Both the position numbers and the translations under genes were made by a program. From positions 1-12,172 of the forward strand of contig CAMCPF010000038.1 of the NCBI GenBank assembly GCA_945876515.1: DNA of 12,172 nucleotides, in the 5' to 3' direction. This document shows, in pieces, positions 1-7,436 of the stretch; within the stretch, counting starts at the first letter, position 1, and each line of letters opens with the position of its first letter. This stretch comes from Candidatus Kuenenia stuttgartensis. Its GTDB lineage: Bacteria > Planctomycetota > Planctomycetia > Pirellulales > UBA1268. The notes below the pieces were generated by a model that was given only the letters and a program-made list of their open reading frames with translations, made no database searches and was not told the DNA's origin.

Positions 1-965
1 CGAGGCCCCTCTTCGCCCCTCACTTCCTGGTCGGCTGCGGCGGCACCTTCACCACGCTCGCCGAACTCGTGATGGCGGGCAAGCGGGAGGCCGACATCCC
101 GGTGGCGGCCTACCGCGTCTCGCACGCTGAGGTGCGGCACCTGCTCGAGCGGCTCAAGAAGATCCCGCTTCGCGTCCGCCGGACGCTGGCGGGCATGACC
201 CCCGACCGGGCCGACATCATCATCGCCGGCCTCTCGATCGTCGATGCCTTGATGAAGCGGTTTCGCGTCAACCAACTCGTGGTGCACACCCGCGGCGTCC
301 GGGACGGCCTCGTCCGCGAGATGATCGACGAGCTCGCCGTGCCGCCTCCCGCCGGAGACGAGACAGCCCAGCGCGAGGCCGCGATCGAGCGGCTGGCCGC
401 CGCCTGCTCCGGCGAGCTCGAGCATGGCCGCGCCGTGGCGGCCTTGGCGGGCCGAATTTTCCAGCAGCTGGCCGAGCCGCTCGAGCTGCCGCCAGCCGAC
501 CGCCCGCTCTTGGAGATCGCGGCCCGGCTGCAGGATGTGGGCTACGTGATCAACTATGACCAGCACCACAAGCACAGCTATCACCTGATCCGCAACAGCC
601 GGCTGCCGGGCCTCAGGCCTCACGAGGTCGAGCTAATCGCCAACGTGGCCCGCTACCACCGCGGCGCTCTGCCGAGGCGGAAGCACAGGAATCTCACCCG
701 CCTCTCGTCCGACGACCAGCAACGCGTGCAGCGACTGGCCGCGATCCTCCGGCTGGCCGGGGGCCTCGATCGCAGCCGCACGCAGCAGGTGCGGGACGTG
801 GTCGTGACCGTGGCCGACGGCCGGGTGATCCTCGACGTGGTCGCCGACCAGGAACCGCAGGCCGACATCTGGGGCGCGGAGCGGCGCACCGAGCTGTTTG
901 AAAAGTCCTTCGGCCTGCCCGTCGAGATTCGCTGGGCCGCCGGCCAAGCCGCCGCCGCCGGCTGA
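1..965 (+). CDS. Ppx/GppA-type phosphatase, C-terminal part (5' end outside window)
   Basis: The frame is open from base 3 and ends with TGA at 963-965, leaving about 320 residues of a protein that would normally be around 500. The family hydrolyses inorganic polyphosphate or pppGpp in the cytoplasm. The fragment opens with the glycine-rich nucleotide-binding loop of the ASKHA fold (VGCGGTFTTLAEL), then LAGMTPDRADIIIAGLSIV and the RGVRDGLVREM signature, all typical of Ppx/GppA. From about residue 135 follows the helical HD-like domain, with an EHGRAVAAL segment, the ARLQDVGY segment and the conserved NYDQHHKHSYHLI and ARYHRGALP stretches. The usual histidine of the HD pair is replaced by Gln in LQDVG, so the domain is probably structural here. 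It converges on the kinase gene at 1039 with 73 bp between stops. Ppx and GppA activities cannot be told apart from this part alone. Confidence 0.9.
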   Translation, partial: RPLFAPHFLVGCGGTFTTLAELVMAGKREADIPVAAYRVSHAEVRHLLERLKKIPLRVRRTLAGMTPDRADIIIAGLSIVDALMKRFRVNQLVVHTRGVRDGLVREMIDELAVPPPAGDETAQREAAIERLAAACSGELEHGRAVAALAGRIFQQLAEPLELPPADRPLLEIAARLQDVGYVINYDQHHKHSYHLIRNSRLPGLRPHEVELIANVARYHRGALPRRKHRNLTRLSSDDQQRVQRLAAILRLAGGLDRSRTQQVRDVVVTVADGRVILDVVADQEPQADIWGAERRTELFEKSFGLPVEIRWAAGQAAAAG

Positions 966-1038
966 GCATCTCAAACGGCAGTGACCGCATGAGACGGCCC
1001 GCAGGCAAACGTCGCGACGGGCACTCTGCGAAACAGTA

Positions 1039-4000
1039 CTACTTCGGCACCAACCAGACTTCAACGGTTACCGAGTTTCCGTTCGATGTGTCGTGATCGG
1101 TCACGACAACCGTCCACTCCGAATCTTGCGTCACGTCGTGCCTGAAGACCGCATTCCCGTTTTTTCGGGCTCGGGACTTGAACATCCGCTTCCCATTCGC
1201 GTCGATCAGTTCGCAATACATCCCGCTGTCACCGCTGTCGTCGATCGAGTGCCCCACAACGATCTCCAAGACGCCCCCACCGCCCTCGATTGGCGGGACG
1301 TGGACTGGAAATCGAAACTCCCGCTTGGCAGCCGAAAAATTGCACCCTTGCCGCGCTAAAAGAGGTGTCCTCGCTCTGATCTTCGCCTCCCCCTTGGCCT
1401 CCGCGGCGGCAGCCAAAATCCGAGCTTGATCGTGTTCGCTCTCGAGAACCACGCGCAGCCCGATCCCCGGTGATTTCTTGACTGCCGACAATCCGAGCCT
1501 GGAAGCGGAGTGAAACGGGTGCGTGCCTGGATTGGTTTCCCAGCACCCGCCCCGCAGGATTCGCTGTCCCAACTCACTGCTGACCGGGCCCTGGGGATCA
1601 ACTTGGTCGACAGCGTCATACGGCCCACGCCAATCAGAGCACCACTCCCAAACATTCCCGTACATGTCGAACAGGCCCCACGGGTTCGGCTTTTTTTGTC
1701 CCACCGGATGGGTCCTGTTATCGCTGTTCGCAAAAGACCATGCGTGCTCCTGCAGCAGATTGACTTCTTGTCCGAACGAGTATTTCGACGTCGTGCCTGC
1801 GCGGCAGGCGTACTCCCATTCCGCACTCGTGGGAAGGCGATAAACTCGGCCGGCTTCCCGCTCTTCCTCGATTCGCGAAAGCCGGCCACAGAACTCCTTC
1901 GACTCCGGCCACGACACCTGTTCGACCGGATTCTGGCCGCCCTGAAACTTGCTTGGGGACGAACCCATCACTTTTCGCCATTGCTCATTGGTGACCTCGT
2001 GGAGGCCCATGAAAAACGGCCGGGTAAGGGTAACCTTGTGAGGGGTTTCAGTCGTCCGGCCATCCGGATCTCCCATCGTGAACTCACCCGCCGGGATGAA
2101 CTTGAACTTCATGCCCACAGAGTTGACCACGTCCTCGTTTGGTGACTCTCGGGGTGCCACGAACTCAGTGAGCCCAGGACCATCAGCACCGACCGAATCC
2201 GCGGGACTGGGAACCAGCGGATCGGGCTCCTCCACCAAAGGCTTCGAGTCCGAGAGAGTGCCTACGTCGAGGATATCAGCGGGAAAGAGGTTCCTTGAAG
2301 ACAAAGGCTCACGCGGCATCGTGCTGCCAACCCAATCCAAGACAAGGTTTGCGTTGCCCTTCCCGACATCAAAGTATTCGATGACGATTTTGTGGCGCGT
2401 GCCCTTCGTGAGAAGCATTGGTCGGGATTCAAAACCCGCCGCCCTACTGCTCCATTCATCGAGGACTTTGTCGTCGTTTACGAATATTCGAACGCCGTCA
2501 TCGCTATACCCCACAAATCGGAAGGTATCGGTCTCATCTGGCACGACCCAGCCTGACCATCGGACCGAGAAGTGTGATGCGGGAAATCCTTGACCCACGG
2601 GATCTCGGACGAAGTCACGCTGTAGCTTCTGGTCGATCCTCGTGATCTTCTTTCTCCCCGCGTCAAGGTCGGGCCCCTCGAAATAATCGCCACGCAAGCC
2701 GGTTCCGACTTCTTTTGGATCAGGTGCGGGGGTTCGCCCCGGAGCAGGGCTGGGGATCGGTGGCGAGGAGACCGGCTTGGGACCCGGATAGGAAGGCGGC
2801 GGCTTCGGCATGGGTTTCGGGACTTGCCGCTGCTCGGGTCGCCACGCGACCGTCCCCACGGTCACGGCCGCGAGCGTTACTACCCCGAACACGAGGAACG
2901 ACTGGAGGCCACCTTTGGAACGACGCCGCCCTCGCGCACCGCGCCGACTTGGCGCTGGAAGGCGGTTCGCGTCCGAGAGCGTCGTGAAGGATGAGAGCGG
3001 GTCGCTGGCGGTGGCCCTCACGCTTTCCAGGTGGGCCGCATCGCTTCCGTCCTGGCCTTCGCCATGCCGCTCCTCGTCAACGAGCCATAGTGCGCCGAGA
3101 TCAGCCGCCACCATCATCCGCCCTTTGCACTTCGGGCAGGTGCCATTGCGGCCAGCCGCCTGAATGGGCAGCTTCAAGATGCGACTGCACTGCGGGCAGA
3201 GGAGCCGGGCGACGCCCGGTTCATCCGCCATGCGGCGCACTTCGGCGAGGGCTGCAGCCGCGAACTCGCGGCATGTAGCAAACCGTTCGCCGGGCTTCTT
3301 GGAGAGCCCGAGGTGCACCGCGCGGACCAGTCCGGGCGGGAGGCCTGGACGCAGGTCGGCGAGTGACGGCGGCGGCTGCGTAATGACCTCGACGACAACG
3401 TGTGCATTCTCCCCCTTGAACGGTCGCGAGCCCGACAGCATTTCGTAGACCATCACGGCCAGCGCATACTGGTCGGCGCGGCCATCTATCTCCGCCTTCG
3501 GGGCGAACTGCTCGGGCGCCATGTACTCGACCGTACCGAGACCAATGTTCGTCCCGGTCAGCGTCTCCTCACGGTCGAAGGCCTCGGACTCAGTGAGGAT
3601 CTTGGCGATCCCGAAATCCCCCAGGTAGGCCGTCCAAAAGGCATCGAAGAAAACGTTCGCCGGCTTCACGTCTCGATGGACGACTCCCTGGGCGTGCACA
3701 AAATCGAGCGCCTCAGCCACCGCCGGCAGCCAGAGATGCAACATTTCCGGCGGATTTGGCCGCGGGTTTCCCTTGTCGTCACGCAGGCGGCGGTTTGACA
3801 AAGAACCACCCGGCAAAAACCGCATGACCACGAAGGGCAGACCATCGTGATCACCCACGTCGACAATCGGCACGACGTGGGGATGCGATAAGCCCTGTAG
3901 GAGCCGAACCTCACGACGAAACCGTTCCGCGAACTTTGGGTCGGCAAGCACCGATCGCTTCGGGATCTTGACGACGACCGGCAACCCCTGTTGCTCATCC

Positions 4001-4104
4001 CACGCCCGATAGGCCACACCCATGCCGCCCACACCAAGTTGGGAGATCACCCAATAGCGGCCGGCAAGCGTCGCGCTGATCAGTTCGTCAGGTTGCTCAG
4101 CCAT
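1039..4104 (-). CDS. Transmembrane Ser/Thr protein kinase with zinc ribbon, PA14 and FGE-like domains
   Basis: A 1021-residue PknB-like (Hanks-type) kinase. Numbered from the ATG at 4104, the glycine loop LGVGGMGVAY is near 23-32, followed by ATP-binding Lys46, Glu65, catalytic HRD 143-145, DFG 163-165 and APE 196-198, so all key catalytic residues are present. A zinc ribbon follows (C303, C306, C323, C326), then one membrane helix near 402-421, preceded by an Arg/Lys-rich stretch that puts the kinase inside. Outside lie a Pro-rich linker, a PA14-like domain (about 468-598, with SDDGVRIFVND), a formylglycine-generating-enzyme/SUMF-like domain (about 661-888, with PAGEFTMG, YRLPTSAEWEYACRAGT, GNVWEWCSD and ILRGGCW) and an unassigned beta-rich tail. 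The ATG is preferred over the in-frame GTG at 4110 because AGGTG (4108-4112) is the likely ribosome site, and because the kinase motifs then sit three residues from those of the neighbouring paralogue. PA14 domains often bind carbohydrate, so a glycan-sensing role is an inference. Confidence 0.93.
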   Translation of the reverse strand: MAEQPDELISATLAGRYWVISQLGVGGMGVAYRAWDEQQGLPVVVKIPKRSVLADPKFAERFRREVRLLQGLSHPHVVPIVDVGDHDGLPFVVMRFLPGGSLSNRRLRDDKGNPRPNPPEMLHLWLPAVAEALDFVHAQGVVHRDVKPANVFFDAFWTAYLGDFGIAKILTESEAFDREETLTGTNIGLGTVEYMAPEQFAPKAEIDGRADQYALAVMVYEMLSGSRPFKGENAHVVVEVITQPPPSLADLRPGLPPGLVRAVHLGLSKKPGERFATCREFAAAALAEVRRMADEPGVARLLCPQCSRILKLPIQAAGRNGTCPKCKGRMMVAADLGALWLVDEERHGEGQDGSDAAHLESVRATASDPLSSFTTLSDANRLPAPSRRGARGRRRSKGGLQSFLVFGVVTLAAVTVGTVAWRPEQRQVPKPMPKPPPSYPGPKPVSSPPIPSPAPGRTPAPDPKEVGTGLRGDYFEGPDLDAGRKKITRIDQKLQRDFVRDPVGQGFPASHFSVRWSGWVVPDETDTFRFVGYSDDGVRIFVNDDKVLDEWSSRAAGFESRPMLLTKGTRHKIVIEYFDVGKGNANLVLDWVGSTMPREPLSSRNLFPADILDVGTLSDSKPLVEEPDPLVPSPADSVGADGPGLTEFVAPRESPNEDVVNSVGMKFKFIPAGEFTMGDPDGRTTETPHKVTLTRPFFMGLHEVTNEQWRKVMGSSPSKFQGGQNPVEQVSWPESKEFCGRLSRIEEEREAGRVYRLPTSAEWEYACRAGTTSKYSFGQEVNLLQEHAWSFANSDNRTHPVGQKKPNPWGLFDMYGNVWEWCSDWRGPYDAVDQVDPQGPVSSELGQRILRGGCWETNPGTHPFHSASRLGLSAVKKSPGIGLRVVLESEHDQARILAAAAEAKGEAKIRARTPLLARQGCNFSAAKREFRFPVHVPPIEGGGGVLEIVVGHSIDDSGDSGMYCELIDANGKRMFKSRARKNGNAVFRHDVTQDSEWTVVVTDHDTSNGNSVTVEVWLVPK

Positions 4105-4107
4105 GAT

Positions 4108-4112
4108 CACCT
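4108..4112 (-). promoter_or_regulatory. Ribosome binding site deciding the start of the larger kinase
   Basis: On the minus strand the sequence reads TAGGTGATCATG. The AGGTG core is followed by ATC and the ATG at 4104. The in-frame GTG at 4110 lies inside this core, so it is unlikely to be the start. Confidence 0.5.
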
Positions 4113-4129
4113 AAAAACCCACAACGACT

Positions 4130-4142
4130 GGCGATGATCGCC
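4130..4142 (-). promoter_or_regulatory. Small stem-loop in the leader of the larger kinase
   Basis: The repeat GGCGA-TGA-TCGCC forms a perfect 5-bp stem about 26 bases before the start codon. It lies in the 219-bp gap between the two kinase genes, where no other gene is seen. No convincing terminator follows the upstream kinase, so transcription could run through. Function is unknown; a stem this short could occur by chance. Confidence 0.2.
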
Positions 4143-4323
4143 GCCTTGAATGCCTGCACACCGACCGTTTGCGACTGACGAAAGCGCCCAAGTCGCCGGA
4201 GGTGAATCGTACCGTATCACCCCGTCGAGGGAAGCAGCGACTTGTGCGAGGTGCATGCGTTGGCGACGGCACGGCGGTGTCGCGCTGCGGTGTGCAGACC
4301 GAAAGCTCTGACAAGGGTCACGA

Positions 4324-6072
4324 TCAATCGATACGGTTCGCCTCGATTGGAACTTCTTGACTGTTCGTGCCATTGAGGTGGCTGCCGTCGGCGGACAAGG
4401 TGAGGCGATCACGGTATTTTTCACCCCACCTGACGATGTACGTCCTTTGCTGCGGATCCTCGACCCACCAAGCACTATCCGGATGATTCAGGACTTTTCC
4501 GTCAGGAAGAAACTCTTGATTCCCGATCAGTGCTTCGCCAACGCTCCATGCCCAGCGACCGACGACCGGATCAGGGGTATCCGCTGAGTTGGTGACGTCG
4601 CTCTGGAGAGCCATGTCAATCGCATCCATGGGTGAAGCCGGAGGCTGCTTCGTGGCACGATCCCGGTGAGGCTCTTGCATCACGTTGTCCGACTCACCCG
4701 ACCGTGGCTGTGGAGGTCGATTCCTGGAGCCACGACGTTCCCCGTCGCGACTGCTCGAGGGGGTGACACTCATCGAACCATAAGCCGCGCTCGCATTCTT
4801 GGTTGGAGCAGACGGCCCGCTCCTTATCGACAGAAGCGTTACGAGCATCAGCACTATTCCGAGCAGGGCAGTTGCCGCCAGGAACGGATCAACGACGGTT
4901 TTTGCACGGCTGCGCCGCATGCGATTTCTGCGTTGTCCGGTGGTGCTGCCGACCCGCAAGCCCAGAGCTTCGTCCGGGAACGCGGTGGCTCCAGAGGCGT
5001 CGACCTGAGCCTTACCCGAGGGCTGATGCTCCTCATCGATGAGCCAGAGAGCGCCAAGATCCTCGGCCACCATCAGTCGTCCTCGGCACTTCGGGCAACT
5101 GCCCTCGCGGCCGGCCGCCTTCAGGGGTAACTTGAGAATTCGGTCGCACTGGGGGCACAGCAACCGGGCCAGGTCCGGGTCATCTGCCGACGGAGGCACA
5201 TCCTGCAAGGCAGCGGTTGCGAAATCGATGCACGTGGCGAACCGCTCACGCGGCTTTTTGGACAGCGCTCGGTACACCGCTGTCACGAGAGAGAGAGGAA
5301 GCCCCCCAACCTCCCGTTCCAGGGCTGGCGGAGGCTGTATGAGGATTGCCGACATCAGGGAAGTCAAGTCGCCCCGAAATGGTCGACTGCCCGCCAACAT
5401 TTCATAGACAACCACCGCCAGCGCATATTGGTCTGCCCGTCCGTCCAAGATGGCTCCGGCTGTCCACTGCTCGGGGGCCATATAGTCCGGTGTCCCAATC
5501 CCGACGCTGATTCTCGTCAACGGCTCCTCATCATCGAAGGCATCGTTTTGTCCGACAATCTTGGCTATCCCAAAGTCTCCGAGAAAGGCGCCCCAGAAAG
5601 CATCGAAGAAGATGTTCGCTGGCTTGACGTCGCGGTGCACCACCCCGTGCGTGTGCACATGGTCGAGCGCCTCGGCCACAGCAGGCAGCCAAAGATGGAG
5701 CATTCCCGGGGGGTTTGGCTGGAGCACCTTCTGTTCATTTCGTAGCCGGCGACTTGCGAGCGAGCCACCCGGCAGGAACCGCATGGCGACAAACGGCAAG
5801 CCTTCATGCTCTCCGTGATCGACGAGTGGCACAATCCGAGGATGACTGAGGCCTTGCAGGAGCTTGATTTCCCTGGCGAATCGCTCGGCGAACCCCTGGT
5901 CTCCTAAACCCTCTCGCTTCGGGATCTTGACCACCACTGGAACACCCTGTCGCTCATCCCAGGCCCGGTAGGCCACGCCCATCGCGCCGGCCCCGAGCCG
6001 TGAGATGACCCAATAGCGGTCGGCGATCGTCTGCCCCAGCAGAATGTCGGACGTTGTGTTGGACTGGTGCAT
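4324..6072 (-). CDS. Transmembrane Ser/Thr protein kinase with zinc ribbon and small extracytoplasmic domain
   Basis: A PknB-like kinase of 582 residues from the ATG at 6072. The glycine loop LGAGAMGVAY is near 26-35, with Lys49, Glu68, HRD 146-148, DFG 166-168 and APE 199-201 all intact. A zinc ribbon follows (C306, C309, C326, C329), then a basic stretch and a single membrane helix near 396-416, a Ser/Arg/Pro-rich linker, and a C-terminal domain of about 80 residues (501-582) with WAW, EFLPDGKV, WWVED, YIVRW and LTLSADG motifs, which look like a small beta-sheet fold. The first 345 residues closely match the larger kinase downstream, while the exterior is unrelated. A longer version starting at TTG 6117 is possible. 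The ATG is preferred because it places all kinase motifs exactly three residues from those of the paralogue, although no strong ribosome site precedes either start. Ligand and targets are not visible from sequence. Confidence 0.92.
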   Translation of the reverse strand: MHQSNTTSDILLGQTIADRYWVISRLGAGAMGVAYRAWDERQGVPVVVKIPKREGLGDQGFAERFAREIKLLQGLSHPRIVPLVDHGEHEGLPFVAMRFLPGGSLASRRLRNEQKVLQPNPPGMLHLWLPAVAEALDHVHTHGVVHRDVKPANIFFDAFWGAFLGDFGIAKIVGQNDAFDDEEPLTRISVGIGTPDYMAPEQWTAGAILDGRADQYALAVVVYEMLAGSRPFRGDLTSLMSAILIQPPPALEREVGGLPLSLVTAVYRALSKKPRERFATCIDFATAALQDVPPSADDPDLARLLCPQCDRILKLPLKAAGREGSCPKCRGRLMVAEDLGALWLIDEEHQPSGKAQVDASGATAFPDEALGLRVGSTTGQRRNRMRRSRAKTVVDPFLAATALLGIVLMLVTLLSIRSGPSAPTKNASAAYGSMSVTPSSSRDGERRGSRNRPPQPRSGESDNVMQEPHRDRATKQPPASPMDAIDMALQSDVTNSADTPDPVVGRWAWSVGEALIGNQEFLPDGKVLNHPDSAWWVEDPQQRTYIVRWGEKYRDRLTLSADGSHLNGTNSQEVPIEANRID

Positions 6073-6138
6073 GGAGGCCCACGAAGCGGGTGTCGGTTGG
6101 GGTGGTCGGTCGCTCAACGCATCCAGGCAGTCAGAAAC

Positions 6139-6618
6139 TCAGGTACTATGTCCGCCACCCGACCAAACTGGATTGGCGAAATGAACTTCAGAAGCACGAA
6201 GGGCTATTTCCTCACCAGGCTGGTACTCGTCAAGAACGTCCCCCATGTCTTCGAAGATCGTCGGTGACCGACGAACGCCAGCCGCGGGAGACCTAGGGAG
6301 GGGCGGTGGCCTGAAGGTCCGAAACGGAGGCGGTGGGCCTGCCAAGCCTTCGGCAGCCACCGATCGCCTCGCGGGCAAACTCGCCTCCGAAAAGGTGGCA
6401 TCCGTCGCTCCCACGCTGAAGGTGCCCCTGCACCCCCGGCAGCGGATCGTCCCGCCACAGACAGCCGCTTTCATGCGAAACGCACGGCCACACGCGGGGC
6501 AACTGCGAGCGTCCTGCCCCAGCACAAGACAGACGGTAGCGAGAGGCGGAGGCGACTCCTTGAGATCGCCAGTCAGCTGAAGGGCCCCCAGGGGCGCGCT
6601 CGTCGTTTCGTGCGGCAC
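6139..6618 (-). CDS. Small zinc-ribbon protein upstream of the kinases
   Basis: A 159-residue frame starting at GTG 6618. It contains a four-cysteine ribbon, SCPACGRAF then RCRGCRGTF (C40, C43, C60, C63), with the same CxxC-16-CxxC spacing as the ribbons in both downstream kinases and the same following Gly and aromatic or hydrophobic positions. After it come a Pro-rich stretch (about 95-112) and an acidic tail with FEDMGDVLDEYQPGEE. No membrane helix or signal peptide is seen, so it is probably cytoplasmic. It is the first candidate gene of the minus-strand cluster and ends 66 bases before the kinase ATG. It is in the same frame as the kinase, separated from it by a TGA. The frame may be only the back part of a longer gene whose front lies in another frame (6619-6898). 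The family is not recognised. Confidence 0.6.
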   Translation of the reverse strand: MPHETTSAPLGALQLTGDLKESPPPLATVCLVLGQDARSCPACGRAFRMKAAVCGGTIRCRGCRGTFSVGATDATFSEASLPARRSVAAEGLAGPPPPFRTFRPPPLPRSPAAGVRRSPTIFEDMGDVLDEYQPGEEIALRASEVHFANPVWSGGGHST

Positions 6619-6898
6619 GTGAAAAATCCCACAGCACCCACGTCAGCGGATTCTCTTCCCGAGAGCCGCTGGAGGCACCTGAAATAGCGGGCTCCAGAAA
6701 GGGCAAGCCAAAACGTCCAATGCCGGCGACCACGAGCGGGAAACGACGGGAACAGCGTGCGCATCGCGAAACCAGAGAGCGGCCAAAGTCTACGCCGTCA
6801 CCCGGATGAGGGAAAAGCCCGCTATTCTCGGCCGACGCTCCCGAACTTGGGAGCACCGCCGGGGCTGACGACTCGTCGATCTCGAATGATCCAGGCAC
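6619..6898 (-). pseudogene. Possible front part of the zinc-ribbon gene, split by a frameshift
   Basis: A second minus-strand frame begins at GTG 6898 behind a GAGG (spacing only 3 bases) and reads VPGSFEIDESSAPAVLP, then SRCARCSRRFPLVV and ENPLTWVLWDF. It looks protein-like up to about 6620, after which it reads as a shadow of the ribbon frame. The two frames would join into one protein of about 252 residues if the five-base T run (A run at 6622-6626 on the plus strand) had one T fewer, giving WDFHVPHETT. A broken gene, a sequencing error or a chance open frame are all possible. The CARC pair could be half of another metal site. Confidence 0.3.
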
Positions 6899-7436
6899 GA
6901 TCCTCGCTCTCGTATGACGTCATTCCGGAAAACCTACCGGCGCCGCCCGTAGCCTCGGCAAAGGCCCGCCCCACGTTGCTGCCAGCGGAGGACGTGCTGT
7001 ACCAGTCACACAGCCACCCGCTCAAGATACCGCGGGTGAAAATAGGCCGGCCTGGGTATGGCAACAAGATTGAGTCGTGGAGTTGCGCTTGGCGAGCACG
7101 TACGCGGTCATTGCCAGGAATCGTAGCAGCATTTGGCAGATTGAAGCCGAACCATCGCTGAACGGGATTGGCGTGAAGGTGGAGGGCCATCAAACTCGTC
7201 GACAACCATCTCTGCCGGTGCGGCGAGTAGCGATTTCGATTCCTGCTTGAAGTCGCCACCTGAATCTGGACTCTTCGGCCGCACGACCGGCGCAGGCCGC
7301 AGGGCCGCGCCAGACCGCCCGGGGGCGATGGCCGTGGCCTCCGGGAGACGATGAAAATCACGGAGCCGGAAGGCCGGCCTGTCGTCCGCGACAGCGGTCT
7401 CGGCTCTTCAGCACCCCTCCCCCTCGAGCCCTGCTC
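6899..7436. other. Non-coding gap, likely control region of the minus-strand cluster
   Basis: No convincing gene is seen. Open frames on both strands here have no recognisable motifs and contradict each other. The minus strand holds a weak promoter-like pair: TTGTTG (7062-7067 as its complement) and TATTTT (7039-7044), spaced 17 bases, about 140 bases before the first possible start of the zinc-ribbon gene. An inverted repeat follows at once (7015-7038). Near the right end, AGGCCGGCCT (7371-7380) is a 10-bp palindrome that overlaps a GCCGG/CCGGC stem. GC rises sharply to the right of about 7260, so the compositional boundary of the kinase block falls inside this gap. Confidence 0.5.
7015..7038 (-). 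promoter_or_regulatory. Seven-base inverted repeat just behind a promoter-like -10 element
   Basis: CACCCGC and GCGGGTG form a perfect 7-bp inverted repeat with a 10-base spacer. On the minus strand it begins directly after the TATTTT at 7039-7044. It could be a repressor operator or a hairpin at the start of the transcript of the zinc-ribbon/kinase cluster. The promoter pairing itself is weak. Confidence 0.25.

Noticed and set aside
1010..1019. Ten-base palindrome CGTCGCGACG between the converging Ppx and kinase genes
   Set aside because: It has no loop or T run on either side, so it is not a convincing terminator, and such palindromes are common in high-GC DNA.
6757..7161. A 134-residue plus-strand frame
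   Set aside because: No motif, no ribosome site, and it opposes the minus-strand control region and the possible front half of the zinc-ribbon gene.
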